This document shows, one piece after another, positions 1-7,736 of a stretch of DNA of 35,357 nt. The notes under the pieces were generated by a model. The model saw only the letters and a list, made by a program, of their open reading frames with translations, ran no database searches and was not told the origin of the DNA. The position numbers were made by a program, and so were the translations under genes. Location of the stretch: contig JAUNHA010000022.1 of the NCBI GenBank assembly GCA_030524135.1, positions 1 through 35,357 of the forward strand, written 5' to 3'. This DNA comes from Eubacteriales bacterium (GTDB taxonomy: Bacteria; Bacillota; Clostridia; Lachnospirales; Lachnospiraceae). Position 1 is the stretch's first letter; each line of letters starts with the position of its first letter.

Positions 1-50
1 CTCTTGCAGTGCGGGCAGTCATTTAAAATCATCATGGTAATTTCTTTCAT
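1..50 (-). CDS. Glutaredoxin/thioredoxin-like protein, 5' fragment
   Basis: The first 16 codons of a minus-strand gene start with ATG at 50 and run off the window edge. They read as a beta strand followed by a CPHC redox motif at residues 12-15, the layout of small glutaredoxin/thioredoxin-fold proteins. A clean AAGGAGC ribosome binding site lies 7-8 bases upstream, and a sigma-A promoter is at 128-156. Function is inferred only from the CxxC position at the end of the first strand; partner and substrate cannot be told from this fragment. Confidence 0.7.
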   Translation of the reverse strand, partial: MKEITMMILNDCPHCK

Positions 51-127
51 GTTAAAAGCTCCTTTCATTGATTATGCGTTGTATTGCAGCGCATGGAGGT
101 TTCTTTTTACAGATCACCTGCATCTGT

Positions 128-156
128 ATCATAAGCAAAATGAGGGGAAAAGTAAA
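128..156 (-). promoter_or_regulatory. Promoter of the glutaredoxin-like gene
   Basis: On the minus strand, TTTACT (151-156) and TATGAT (128-133) are separated by 17 bases. The implied start lies about 70 bases before the ATG at 50, leaving a short untranslated leader in which I see no strong structure. Confidence 0.55.
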
Positions 157-195
157 GAGCTGTTTAAAGACTGTTCAAAGCCCTGCGAAAACTGA

Positions 196-224
196 TTGAC
201 AAAAACGAAAGGTTTCCGTATAAT
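196..224 (+). promoter_or_regulatory. Strong sigma-A promoter of the tRNA cluster
   Basis: TTGACA (196-201) and TATAAT (219-224) are both perfect hexamers with the optimal 17-base spacer. It sits about 50 bases upstream of tRNA-Thr and probably drives at least tRNA-Thr and tRNA-Met. Confidence 0.9.
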
Positions 225-272
225 ATAAAAGCTGTCAGAAACGAAAGACAGCACATGCCGCGAGGCGCAATT

Positions 273-345
273 GCCGATATGGCTCAATTGGCAGAGCAGC
301 TGATTTGTAATCAGCAGGTTGAGGGTTCGAGTCCCCCTATCGGCT
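273..345 (+). tRNA. tRNA-Thr (TGT)
   Basis: The acceptor arms GCCGATA (273-279) and TATCGGC (338-344) pair fully, with discriminator T345. The anticodon stem GCTGA/TCAGC encloses a TTTGTAA loop, giving anticodon TGT. The T arm GAGGGTTCGAGTCCCCC is canonical. The 3' CCA is not encoded. Confidence 0.95.
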
Positions 346-350
346 TTGAT

Positions 351-424
351 GGTTCCTTAGCTCAGTTGGTTAGAGCAACCGGCTCATAACCGGTCGGTCC
401 CGGGTTCGAGTCCCTGAGGAACCA
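351..424 (+). tRNA. tRNA-Met (CAT), elongator type
   Basis: The acceptor arms GGTTCCT (351-357) and AGGAACC (417-423) pair, with discriminator A424. The anticodon stem ACCGG/CCGGT holds loop CTCATAA, so the anticodon is CAT. The first base pair is G-C, not the unpaired C-A of initiator tRNA, so this is elongator Met. A lysidine-modified Ile tRNA is possible but less likely. CCA is not encoded; a T run follows directly. Confidence 0.9.
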
Positions 425-530
425 TTTTTTGCTTGAAAGAGTAAAAAATGGTTGCAAAAGAAGCTCCGGACACTCCGGGACTGTGTATAAGAGCCCGACA
501 GAAGCGGAAAGAACTGGCATAATTCAATAT

Positions 531-616
531 GCCGGCATGGCGGAATTGGTAGACGCCTGGGACTTAAAATCCCATGAGCAGTAATGCTCGTACCGGTTCG
601 ACCCCGGTTGCCGGCA
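531..616 (+). tRNA. tRNA-Leu (TAA)
   Basis: The acceptor arms GCCGGCA (531-537) and TGCCGGC (609-615) pair, with discriminator A616. The anticodon stem TGGGA/TCCCA with loop CTTAAAA gives anticodon TAA. A long variable arm (GAGCAGTAATGCTC) marks a class II tRNA. It is about 105 bases from tRNA-Met; I see no good separate promoter, so it may be read from 196-224. Confidence 0.95.
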
Positions 617-628
617 GTCGTGATTTTG

Positions 629-711
629 GCGGAAAATCCTTATTTTACGGGGTTTTCCGCTATTATTATGTAAACCAAAAAGCTGTACAGAGTTGTACAG
701 CTTTATTTATA
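629..711 (+). terminator. Double hairpin ending the tRNA cluster
   Basis: A first hairpin at 629-660 (GCGGAAAA against TTTTCCGC) is followed by a second with an 11-bp perfect stem (679-689 with 694-704, loop GAGT) leading into CTTTATTTAT. The second resembles an intrinsic terminator, possibly working in both directions. Confidence 0.7.
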
Positions 712-757
712 GCCGTTTCAGGCATTTATTTATATCAAATTTGCAAAAATCACATAC

Positions 758-786
758 TTGTGCTGAACTACAAAATATGGTATACT
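758..786 (+). promoter_or_regulatory. mscL promoter
   Basis: TTGTGC (758-763) and TATACT (781-786) are spaced by 17 bases, giving a leader of about 65 bases before mscL. Confidence 0.6.
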
Positions 787-858
787 CCCGGATGGAAAAA
801 TACAAAAGGAAAGGGAACAGGTTAAAAAATACTGACCTGTTTAGAGTGAAAAGCTTTT

Positions 859-1272
859 ATGAAGGCATTTATTGAAGAGTTTAAGTCGTTTGCCATGAAG
901 GGCAACATGCTGGATATGGCAGTCGGTGCATTTATCGCGACTGCATTCTCGGGACTGGTTACATCCCTGTCTGATAATTTTATCCAGCCGATCCTGAATA
1001 TCGTATCAGGGGCTAATATCTACAGCCTGCAGGAGTGGATGGGCTTCGGCTCCGCTTTTGTATCTAACGTGATCGACTTCCTGATCAAGGCATTTGCACT
1101 GTTCTGCATCCTGAAGGCAATCAACAAGGCGATGGCGATCGGTCATAAGGAAGAGGCTCCGGCTGCTCCGACCACAAAGATCTGCCCGTTCTGCAAGTCT
1201 GAGATCCCGATCGATGCATGCAGATGCAGCCACTGCACGAGCGAGCTTCCGGCTGAGGAAAAGAAGGACTGA
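859..1272 (+). CDS. mscL: Large-conductance mechanosensitive channel with C-terminal zinc ribbon
   Basis: This 137-residue protein forms the pentameric inner-membrane pore that opens under high membrane tension and protects cells from osmotic downshock. The N-terminal amphipathic helix (MKAFIEEFKSFAMKGN), TM1 at about 17-40, a short outer loop and TM2 at about 66-92 match MscL. After TM2 the usual cytoplasmic helix bundle is replaced by an Ala/Pro linker and a CPFC(109-112)/CSHC(123-126) zinc ribbon with an extra Cys121. The start is chosen from the conserved MscL N-terminus; the ribosome binding site is weak. It is monocistronic, with its own promoter and terminator. Confidence 0.93.
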   Translation: MKAFIEEFKSFAMKGNMLDMAVGAFIATAFSGLVTSLSDNFIQPILNIVSGANIYSLQEWMGFGSAFVSNVIDFLIKAFALFCILKAINKAMAIGHKEEAPAAPTTKICPFCKSEIPIDACRCSHCTSELPAEEKKD

Positions 1273-1290
1273 TAACAGATAACAACAATC

Positions 1291-1338
1291 AAAAAGGATG
1301 TGCTGTCATGAACTGATCATGCGGCGCATCCTTTTTTG
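1291..1338 (+). terminator. mscL terminator
   Basis: The arms AAAAGGATG and CATCCTTTTTT (extended by TGC/GCG) enclose a loop of about 20 bases and end in a T tract. The A-rich 5' side means it could also serve the minus-strand dipeptidase gene ending at 1378. Confidence 0.75.
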
Positions 1339-1377
1339 ATGCCGTTTCGGTGTTTATTGTTTCCGGGCTCCTGCGGA

Positions 1378-2427
1378 TCAGCCGAGCACGGTGCGGTAGA
1401 CCCGCAGCACGTTTTTATAAAATACCTTTTCGATCTCGTCATCAGAGAAACCGGCTCTGTGCATACCGTCAGCCAGCTTCTGCATCTCTCCGGCGCCATT
1501 GATCTCAAGTCTGTCTCCAATTCCGTCAAAGTCCGTTCCGAGACCAATGATATCGAGGCCGGCTGTTTTTTCGATGTATCGGATATGCGCGATCATATCC
1601 TCAATGCGGCTTTGATATCCTGTGCTCTGGGAGAGCACATTCCGGTCCTCCGTTAAAAATGCGGCATAAAAGTTAATACCGCAGACACCGCCGCGCTCAG
1701 CGATCTGCCGGAGCATCTCATCGCTCAGGTTTCTGGGATGAAATGCCTGCCCTCTGGCATTGGAATGGCTTGCGATCACGGGCGTATCCGATCTGGTGTG
1801 GAGGAATACGTCACGGATTCCGGCGTCATTCAGGTGGGAAATATCGATGAGCATGCCGATGCGCTCCATTTCCTCTACAAATGAGATTCCAACAGGTGTA
1901 AGACCGTTCACAAGGTCAAGCCTGCTTTCCGGCGTGACATGGACGGCAGCGGCTTTTGCAGGCGGATTCGGAAAGCCGAGTTCATTTTCATAATTCCAGG
2001 TAAGTGTGGATTTCCTGACGCCTCTCCGGTAAAGCTCATGGAGATGGTCCAGACTTCCTTCGTAGACGCCGCCTTCTTCGACAGTTTTCAAGGCGGAGAG
2101 ATATCCCTCTCTGAAATTTTCCTCGATCTGGGAGGCTGAGACTGCCGGACGGATCAGATCGCTGTTTTTCCCGACTTCCCGGTCGAAGGTATCGGAAAGC
2201 GCGAGGACGTGCGCGAATGGTGTTTCGCCGGCGGCCTTTATTTCTTCAAGGTCGGTATAGAGTGCAAAGCTCTGGCACATATAACCTGCGGATTTCATCC
2301 TGAGAAGGTCGACGTGCAGACTGTTTTCGCGAAGTCCCGTGTTCCTGCGCGCTCCGTTTTTCCCGGAGGCGTGCCACCCGTTCAGAACGGCAACGGTATC
2401 GCAGTGCATATCAATGATCGGAAACAT
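1378..2427 (-). CDS. Membrane dipeptidase family (peptidase M19)
   Basis: A zinc dipeptidase of the renal-dipeptidase/M19 family, 349 residues, the usual full length. The N-terminal IDMHCDT carries the HxD metal pair. Later family signatures include a His-containing IDISHLND stretch, IASHSNAR, and GLGTDFDGI near the C-terminus. The family hydrolyses dipeptides, sometimes with D residues. No signal peptide is visible, so the enzyme is probably cytoplasmic, consistent with peptide salvage by a fermentative gut anaerobe. The start ATG has an AGAAAGG site about 8 bases upstream. It diverges from the M20 peptidase gene with a spacer of about 110 bases, so two peptidases share a control region. Exact substrate is not readable from sequence. 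Confidence 0.9.
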   Translation of the reverse strand: MFPIIDMHCDTVAVLNGWHASGKNGARRNTGLRENSLHVDLLRMKSAGYMCQSFALYTDLEEIKAAGETPFAHVLALSDTFDREVGKNSDLIRPAVSASQIEENFREGYLSALKTVEEGGVYEGSLDHLHELYRRGVRKSTLTWNYENELGFPNPPAKAAAVHVTPESRLDLVNGLTPVGISFVEEMERIGMLIDISHLNDAGIRDVFLHTRSDTPVIASHSNARGQAFHPRNLSDEMLRQIAERGGVCGINFYAAFLTEDRNVLSQSTGYQSRIEDMIAHIRYIEKTAGLDIIGLGTDFDGIGDRLEINGAGEMQKLADGMHRAGFSDDEIEKVFYKNVLRVYRTVLG

Positions 2428-2538
2428 AAGTATGCCTTTCTGTGTATAATTTATTGCTGTGATTATAGCACATACAGCGGCAAATGTGATATGATGTTTC
2501 TGATTTCAGGCGGTAGCAGGGAAGGAATGGAGATCGGT
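2428..2538. promoter_or_regulatory. Divergent spacer between the M19 and M20 peptidase genes
   Basis: This spacer contains a plus-strand TATGAT (2490-2495) and a minus-strand TATAAT (complement of 2462-2467), candidate -10 elements for the M20 and M19 genes. No good -35 partner is visible for either, and no clear operator is seen. Confidence 0.35.
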
Positions 2539-3696
2539 ATGCTGAATAAGGAAATAGAACAATATATCAAAGAGCATGAGGCGGAAGCGCTTGCGCTTTT
2601 AAAAGAGCTCGCACGTATTCCTGCCCCTTCGAACAGGGAGGAGAAGCGTGCGCGTTTTTGTATGGAATGGCTGAAGGCACAGGGCGCGGAGGGGGTGTAC
2701 TGTGATGATGCGCTGAATGTGATCTACCCGGTTGATGCGGAAGGCGACGGTCCGCTTGAAGTATTTGCGGCGCATATGGACGTTGTATTCCCGGATGAGA
2801 CGGAGTTGCCGCTCAGAGAGGAAGACGGCAGAATTTACTGCCCGGGCGTGGGAGATGATACAGCCTGCCTGGTCTGCCTGCTGCTTGTGGCAAAATATAT
2901 TGCAGCGCACCGTGAGGGCGGTGAATGGAAACGGCTCCGTCCAAAAGATGCCTCCGGTCTTCTGCTCGTATGCAACACCGGAGAAGAGGGGCTTGGAAAT
3001 CTGCGCGGCACGAGGGAGATCTGCCGGGCCTACGGTTCGAGAATCTGCAGCTTTTGTACCTTTGACGCCTGCTTCGGCCACATTGTCAACCGGGCTGTCG
3101 GTTCGAGACGCTACCGGGTGAGCGTGGATACAAAAGGCGGGCATTCTTTCGGAAACTTCGGTGCGGATAATGCGATCGAAAAGCTGTCGGGCATCATTCA
3201 GAAGCTCTACCACATAGAGGTTCCGAAAAAAGGGCATACAACCTACAACGTCGGAACCATTACAGGCGGCACATCCGTAAATACGATCGCCCAGCATGCG
3301 GAAATGCTGTATGAGTACCGGTCCGATACGGCCGCTTATCTGGATTATATGGAAGAGCGCTTTGCGGAGGTTCTGGAAGAGGAAGCGCGGAGAGAGGTGA
3401 AAATCAGCAGGGAACTGCTTGGCGAGAGACCCTGCGGATGCGCGGTGGATGAAGCAGGGGAAAAACGGCTTGTACGCCGGGCGGTCTCCGCAGTCAAGGC
3501 TGCAACAGGCAAAGTGCCCGTGACGGGAGCCGGCTCCACCGACTGCAATATTCCGTTGTCCCTGGGGATCCCCAGCGTATGCGTCGGCTGCTATGAGGGT
3601 CAGGGCGCGCACACGCGGGAGGAATATGTAGAAACGGCATCCCTGAAAAAGGGATACCGCGTGGCATTTGATATGATACTGGGATACGAGACCTGA
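2539..3696 (+). CDS. M20-family metallopeptidase (peptidase T-like)
   Basis: A 385-residue cytoplasmic di-zinc aminopeptidase-type hydrolase. Expected M20 metal ligands are present in order: HMD in AAHMDVVFP, GDD in GVGDDTA, the catalytic EE pair in NTGEEGLGN, an Asp in CTFDAC, and a C-terminal His in GQGAHTREE. The lid/dimerisation domain lies between (DTKGGHSFGNFG onward). An in-frame reading extends upstream to 2209 but lies opposite the M19 gene. ATG 2539 has GGAG six bases upstream; ATG 2527 is the alternative. Its likely role is the last steps of tri- or dipeptide breakdown, but M20 substrate range is broad. Confidence 0.87.
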   Translation: MLNKEIEQYIKEHEAEALALLKELARIPAPSNREEKRARFCMEWLKAQGAEGVYCDDALNVIYPVDAEGDGPLEVFAAHMDVVFPDETELPLREEDGRIYCPGVGDDTACLVCLLLVAKYIAAHREGGEWKRLRPKDASGLLLVCNTGEEGLGNLRGTREICRAYGSRICSFCTFDACFGHIVNRAVGSRRYRVSVDTKGGHSFGNFGADNAIEKLSGIIQKLYHIEVPKKGHTTYNVGTITGGTSVNTIAQHAEMLYEYRSDTAAYLDYMEERFAEVLEEEARREVKISRELLGERPCGCAVDEAGEKRLVRRAVSAVKAATGKVPVTGAGSTDCNIPLSLGIPSVCVGCYEGQGAHTREEYVETASLKKGYRVAFDMILGYET

Positions 3697-3711
3697 TCCT
3701 GCATAACGGCG

Positions 3712-4797
3712 TCAGGAGATCGTGCCGCCGCCGACGACCGTATCGCCGTCATAGAGAACGACTGACTGACCCTTTGTGACGGCGCGCTGCGGCTCGTCAA
3801 AGCGTACATGCAGCGTATCGGCATCCGGCTGTGTAACGGTGGCCCACTGTTCTTTCTGACGGTAACGAATCTTTGCTTTTACGCGCATTTCTCCTTCGAT
3901 CCGGGGAACAGAGATCAGATTAATGCCGTGTGCGGTCAGGCTGTCTGAATACAGACCGCTTTCGGGAGAGAGCGTGACCGTATTGCGGACCGGATCGATG
4001 GCACAGACGTACAGCGGCTCCGGTACGGCAAGCCCGAGCCCCCGCCTCTGACCGATCGTATAATGGATGATGCCGCGGTGCCGTCCGAGCACTCGGCCAT
4101 CCCGGTCAATAAAATCACCTTCAGGGAAGTTCTTTCCCGTGCGTTTCTCAATAAAACCCGCATAATCCCCGTCCGTCACGAAGCAGATATCCTGACTGTC
4201 GTGCTTGCGGGCATTGATGAAACCCTGTGCCTCGGCAATTTCGCGGGCATGGGTCTTTTCCATGCCGCCGAGCGGAAACAGGGTATGCGCCAGCTGATCC
4301 TGTGTCAGCGTATACAGCACATAGCTCTGGTCCTTCGTATCATCTGCTGCTTTTTTCAGGAGATAGCGGCCGCTGTTTTCATCCTGCACGATTACGGCAT
4401 AATGCCCTGTGACCACATAATCATAGGACAGGGCGGCTGCCCTGCGGTAGAGACCGTCAAATTTCAGATAACGGTTGCAGTCGATGCAGGGATTTGGCGT
4501 GATGCCCTGTTCATACGCCGAGATAAAACGGCAGATGACATCTTCCTCAAACCGTTCTGAAAAGTTAAATACATGATAGGGGATGCCGAGCGTATAGGCC
4601 ACGCTTCTGGCATCCTCCACATCATCGAGGGAGCAGCAGCTGTGCGCGCGGGGCATTTCATCCCCGTCATCGGTAAAGAGCTTCATGGTAACGCCCATAC
4701 ACTCAAAGCCACGTTCTTTCATCAGATAGGCTGCCACGCTCGAATCCACGCCGCCGCTCATTGCGATCAGCGCGCGTTTTTTTATATGATCTGTCAT
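3712..4797 (-). CDS. mnmA: tRNA-specific 2-thiouridylase MnmA
   Basis: This 361-residue enzyme adenylates U34 of Lys, Glu and Gln tRNAs and transfers sulfur to give 2-thiouridine. The PP-loop SGGVDSS is near residue 13. NPCIDCN carries the first catalytic Cys and DSQDICFV the second, followed by the C-terminal beta-barrel. The frame is open far upstream to 5067, but that part is antisense to nothing and overlaps the desulfurase gene. ATG 4797 has GAGAGG seven bases upstream and gives the normal N-terminus. It lies 34 bases after the cysteine desulfurase gene on the same strand, the pairing seen for yrvO-mnmA in Bacillus, where the desulfurase is the dedicated sulfur donor. It converges with the M20 gene with only 15 bases between stops. 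Confidence 0.95.
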   Translation of the reverse strand: MTDHIKKRALIAMSGGVDSSVAAYLMKERGFECMGVTMKLFTDDGDEMPRAHSCCSLDDVEDARSVAYTLGIPYHVFNFSERFEEDVICRFISAYEQGITPNPCIDCNRYLKFDGLYRRAAALSYDYVVTGHYAVIVQDENSGRYLLKKAADDTKDQSYVLYTLTQDQLAHTLFPLGGMEKTHAREIAEAQGFINARKHDSQDICFVTDGDYAGFIEKRTGKNFPEGDFIDRDGRVLGRHRGIIHYTIGQRRGLGLAVPEPLYVCAIDPVRNTVTLSPESGLYSDSLTAHGINLISVPRIEGEMRVKAKIRYRQKEQWATVTQPDADTLHVRFDEPQRAVTKGQSVVLYDGDTVVGGGTIS

Positions 4798-4831
4798 AAG
4801 TAACCTCTCAAAGATAAAAATATGCCTGAAC

Positions 4832-5968
4832 TTATGCGTTCCGCAGCCGGGAAACGCATTCTGAAACCGCGCAGACGATCTGGTCTGCTTCATCTTCAGT
4901 CGTTTCTCCGGAGAGCGTGAGCCGGAGTGCGCCTCTGGCTTCCGTCGGGGAAAGACCCAGCGCGAGGAGTACATGGCTCGGTTCCATAGAGCCTGAGGCG
5001 CAGGCGGAGCCGGAGGAAGCGCAGATCCCGTGCTCCGAAAGAAGCAGGAGCAGCAGTTCCGCTTCAATGCCCTCGAAGGAAATGTTGATGTTGCCGGGGA
5101 GCCGTTTTGTGAGGCTGCCGTTTATCCGTGTTCCCGGGATGGCGAGAAGTCCCGTAAGCATCCGTTCCCGCAGGATGGAAAGGTGTTTGTGTGACCGGTC
5201 AAGAGATGCGTTTGCTTCGGCAAGCGCCGCTGCCATGCCGGCGATTGCGGCGACATTTTCCGTCCCGGCCCTCCTGCCGCGTTCCTGTTCGCCGCCAAGG
5301 ATCAGGCTTTTCAGTGGGGCATTCACATCGGCGTACAGAACACCGATTCCCTTTGGCCCGTGAAACTTGTGAGCGGAGAGCGCAAGCAGATCTATTCCAT
5401 CCCGCGGGATATTGACCGGAAGCTGGCCTGCAGCCTGCACCGCGTCTGAGTGGAACAGGATGCCGCGTTCCCGGCAGAGTGCGCCGATCTCCTGAACGGG
5501 CTGTATTGTACCGATCTCATTGTTCGCATACATTACGGAGACAAGTGCCGTATCCGGCCGGATGGCTGCAATAAGCTCTGCAGGACGTACAATGCCATCC
5601 GCGTGAACCGGAAGCAGCGTGATGTCAAAGCCCCGTTTTTTTAACTGCTCCAGAGGTTTCAGTACGGCAGGATGCTCGATCGCTGTGGATATGATGTGCC
5701 GTTTTCCGCTGCGTTCTCCGATCGCGGCTGCGGAGCAGAGCGCCTGATTGTCCGCTTCGCTTCCGCCGGAGGTGAAATAGATCTGCTTTGCGCTGCAGTG
5801 AAGGACGGCGGCGATCTGCTCGCGCGCATGCCAGAGCGCTTCCTGTGCGCGTCTGCCTGCTTCATGCGGACTGCCGGGATTTCCGTAGAGCGTATCAAAA
5901 AAAGGAAGCATAGCCTCAATTGCCGCCTTACTCATTTTGGTTGTAGCCGCGTTGTCAGCGTAGATCAT
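4832..5968 (-). CDS. Cysteine desulfurase (NifS/IscS class)
   Basis: A 378-residue PLP enzyme that takes sulfur from cysteine as a protein persulfide. The N-terminal MIYADNAATTK, the PLP lysine in SAHKFHGPKG, and the class I catalytic-Cys loop SSGSACASGSMEPSHVL are all present. ATG 5968 is preferred as the family start although its nearest AAAGGA is 15 or so bases upstream. A TTG start at 6019 would add 17 residues. Position directly before mnmA suggests its main client is MnmA (YrvO-like role); supply to Fe-S assembly is also possible. A minus-strand promoter lies at 6063-6091. Confidence 0.93.
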   Translation of the reverse strand: MIYADNAATTKMSKAAIEAMLPFFDTLYGNPGSPHEAGRRAQEALWHAREQIAAVLHCSAKQIYFTSGGSEADNQALCSAAAIGERSGKRHIISTAIEHPAVLKPLEQLKKRGFDITLLPVHADGIVRPAELIAAIRPDTALVSVMYANNEIGTIQPVQEIGALCRERGILFHSDAVQAAGQLPVNIPRDGIDLLALSAHKFHGPKGIGVLYADVNAPLKSLILGGEQERGRRAGTENVAAIAGMAAALAEANASLDRSHKHLSILRERMLTGLLAIPGTRINGSLTKRLPGNINISFEGIEAELLLLLLSEHGICASSGSACASGSMEPSHVLLALGLSPTEARGALRLTLSGETTEDEADQIVCAVSECVSRLRNA

Positions 5969-6062
5969 GGCTGTGTCTGCCTGTCCTTTCTGAAGGATGG
6001 AAAGCAAATGCGCTTCCAAAGATACTGTCCGTCGAAGCTGTGACGGAGGTTGCTGTCAGCCT

Positions 6063-6091
6063 AGTATACTATAAGATAAAAAAAATATCCA
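6063..6091 (-). promoter_or_regulatory. Promoter of the desulfurase-mnmA operon
   Basis: Reading the minus strand, TGGATA (6086-6091) and TATACT (6063-6068) are 17 bases apart. It is back to back with the cysK promoter. Confidence 0.5.
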
Positions 6092-6109
6092 GAAGCTTGC
6101 AAATGATGC

Positions 6110-6137
6110 TTGACAAAGAGAAAAAAGGTGCTATTAT
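6110..6137 (+). promoter_or_regulatory. cysK promoter
   Basis: A perfect TTGACA (6110-6115) is followed after 16 bases by TATTAT (6132-6137). A dyad operator begins two bases downstream (6139-6161). Confidence 0.75.
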
Positions 6138-6138
6138 A

Positions 6139-6161
6139 AAACCTATAAATTAACTAGGTTT
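6139..6161 (+). promoter_or_regulatory. Dyad operator at the cysK start site, candidate Rrf2/CymR site
   Basis: The inverted repeat AAACCTA (6139-6145) / TAGGTTT (6155-6161) is separated by nine A/T-rich bases and covers the transcription start region, a repressing position. The nearest likely regulators are the Rrf2 protein at 7274-7711 and the LysR protein at 7866-8807. Assignment to Rrf2 is inference from the cysteine pathway context. Confidence 0.55.
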
Positions 6162-6216
6162 AATAAGAAATGTAAAGCAAAGAACGAAAACCGAACGCAA
6201 TGAGGAGGACATGATC

Positions 6217-7143
6217 ATGAAAACATACGACAGAATTACCGACCTGATCGGCAGAACCCCGCTTTTGAAGCTGACGAACTATATCGAAGCGCATGAACTG
6301 CCGGCGGAGATCTATGCGAAGCTTGAGTATTTTAACCCGGCGGGAAGTGTGAAGGACAGGATCGCGAAGGCGATGATCGATGACGCGGAGGCAAAGGGGC
6401 TTTTAAAGCCGGGAGCGGTGATCATTGAACCGACGAGCGGAAATACGGGCATCGGGCTTGCGGCAGTGGCAGCCTCCAGAGGATATCGTGTCGTGCTTAC
6501 GATGCCCGAGACGATGAGTGTGGAGCGGCGCAACCTGCTGAAGGCATATGGCGCAGAGCTGGTGCTGACAGAGGGAGCGAAAGGTATGGCGGGCGCGATC
6601 GCAAAGGCGGAGGAGCTTGCAAAGGAGACGCCGGGAAGCTTTATTCCGAGCCAGTTTACCAATCCGGCGAACCCGAAGGTTCACCGGGAGACGACCGGTC
6701 CTGAGATCTGGGAGGATACGGATGGAAAGGTCGACATCTTTGTTGCCGGCGTCGGTACAGGCGGTACCCTTTCGGGTGTGGGCGGATATCTGAAGAGCAA
6801 AAATCCGGATATTAAGATCTATGCAGTAGAGCCTGATACCTCTCCGGTCCTCACAAAGGGAACCGCAGGACCGCATAAGATCCAGGGAATCGGAGCCGGG
6901 TTTGTTCCGGAGACGCTGGATACTACCATATATGATGAGGTTCTTGACATCGACAGTGAGGATGCATTTGCGGCAGGCAGAGAGCTTGCGAGAAAGGAAG
7001 GCCTGCTCGTGGGCATCTCCTCCGGTGCTGCGGTGCATGCGGCAGCACTGCTTGCAAAGCGCCCGGAGAATAAGAGCAAGGTGATCGTGGCGCTTCTGCC
7101 GGATACCGGAGAGCGGTATCTTTCCACGCCGATGTTTTCGTGA
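6217..7143 (+). CDS. cysK: Cysteine synthase (O-acetylserine sulfhydrylase)
   Basis: A 308-residue PLP enzyme making cysteine from O-acetylserine and sulfide. The PLP lysine lies in NPAGSVKDR, followed by the TSGNTG substrate loop, [10 protein letters not shown] phosphate cup and GISSGAA near the end, all typical of CysK. GGAGG at 6204-6208 is eight bases from ATG 6217 and only two from ATG 6211, so 6217 is chosen. It has its own promoter, an operator over the start site and a strong terminator. The divergent desulfurase-mnmA pair consumes cysteine while this gene makes it, so joint control by cysteine status is plausible. Confidence 0.95.
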   Translation: MKTYDRITDLIGRTPLLKLTNYIEAHELPAEIYAKLEYFNPAGSVKDRIAKAMIDDAEAKGLLKPGAVIIEPTSGNTGIGLAAVAASRGYRVVLTMPETMSVERRNLLKAYGAELVLTEGAKGMAGAIAKAEELAKETPGSFIPSQFTNPANPKVHRETTGPEIWEDTDGKVDIFVAGVGTGGTLSGVGGYLKSKNPDIKIYAVEPDTSPVLTKGTAGPHKIQGIGAGFVPETLDTTIYDEVLDIDSEDAFAAGRELARKEGLLVGISSGAAVHAAALLAKRPENKSKVIVALLPDTGERYLSTPMFS

Positions 7144-7173
7144 TAAAAACGTAATAAAGCATGATAAAACGTA

Positions 7174-7217
7174 AAAAACAGCAGGTCAGGGGATCACTGC
7201 CCCGGCCTGCTGTTTTC
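7174..7217 (+). terminator. cysK terminator
   Basis: An 11-bp stem, AAAACAGCAGG with CCTGCTGTTTT, encloses a loop with its own GGGG/CCCC pairing. The A run on one side and T run on the other make it likely bidirectional, also ending the convergent Rrf2 transcript. Confidence 0.85.
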
Positions 7218-7273
7218 ATAAAAGATTCTTTATTTTAAAAGGAATAGCTGCCAGTTTAAAAAGCTTCAGATCT

Positions 7274-7711
7274 TCAGATCACAAAATCATTCACAAACCC
7301 TGCCCTTTTCCGGTCGAGGATGTCCTGCAGCGTGATGCCGTCCAGATATTCATTGATCACCTGATAGAGACCCTCCCAGACGGGGAGCGTGGCACAGTCG
7401 TCACAGCGCTCACAGGGGTTTGGTTTACAGTCAAGGCAGGCAACGGGAGCAAGGCTTCCCTCCGTCATGCGCAGAATATCTCCCACCGTGTATTCAGACG
7501 GCGCCTTTGCAAGCTGATAGCCGCCCTGAAAGCCGCGGTTCGTCCGAAGCACATCGGAACGGTTCAGGACAGGAACGATCTGCTCGAGATATTTTTTGGA
7601 AATTCCCTGACGCTTTGCAATATCCTTTAAGGCGATATAGCCCTCGTTCTGATGCTCTGCGAGGTCAAGAAGCATGCGCAGCGCATAACGGCCCTTGGTT
7701 GATATTTTCAT
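7274..7711 (-). CDS. Rrf2-family transcriptional regulator (CymR/IscR-like)
   Basis: This 145-residue regulator has an N-terminal winged helix (MKISTKGRYALRMLLDLA is the family signature) and a cysteine cluster C93-x2-C96-x4-C101-x2-C104-x2-C107. IscR uses three Cys and a His here for a [2Fe-2S] cluster; classical CymR does not bind a cluster. The five cysteines therefore suggest cluster or metal sensing, which is inference. The start has AAGGAAGG upstream and a clear promoter at 7737-7765. It is convergent with cysK and divergent from the LysR gene. Likely target: cysteine and sulfur genes, including the dyad at 6139-6161. Confidence 0.92.
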   Translation of the reverse strand: MKISTKGRYALRMLLDLAEHQNEGYIALKDIAKRQGISKKYLEQIVPVLNRSDVLRTNRGFQGGYQLAKAPSEYTVGDILRMTEGSLAPVACLDCKPNPCERCDDCATLPVWEGLYQVINEYLDGITLQDILDRKRAGFVNDFVI

Positions 7712-7736
7712 AACTTACCTTCCTTTACGATGCCTT

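Noticed and set aside
4-195. 63-residue plus-strand reading frame
   Set aside because: It is antisense to the glutaredoxin-like start and its promoter, with no ribosome binding site and unlike any protein.
574-825. 83-residue frame after the tRNA-Leu
   Set aside because: It starts within the tRNA and runs through two terminator hairpins.
2209-2538. N-terminal extension of the M20 peptidase
   Set aside because: It is antisense to the M19 gene and the extra residues do not match M20 proteins; a good ribosome binding site precedes 2539.
4798-5067. N-terminal extension of MnmA
   Set aside because: The residues precede a normal MnmA start and overlap the desulfurase gene in another frame.
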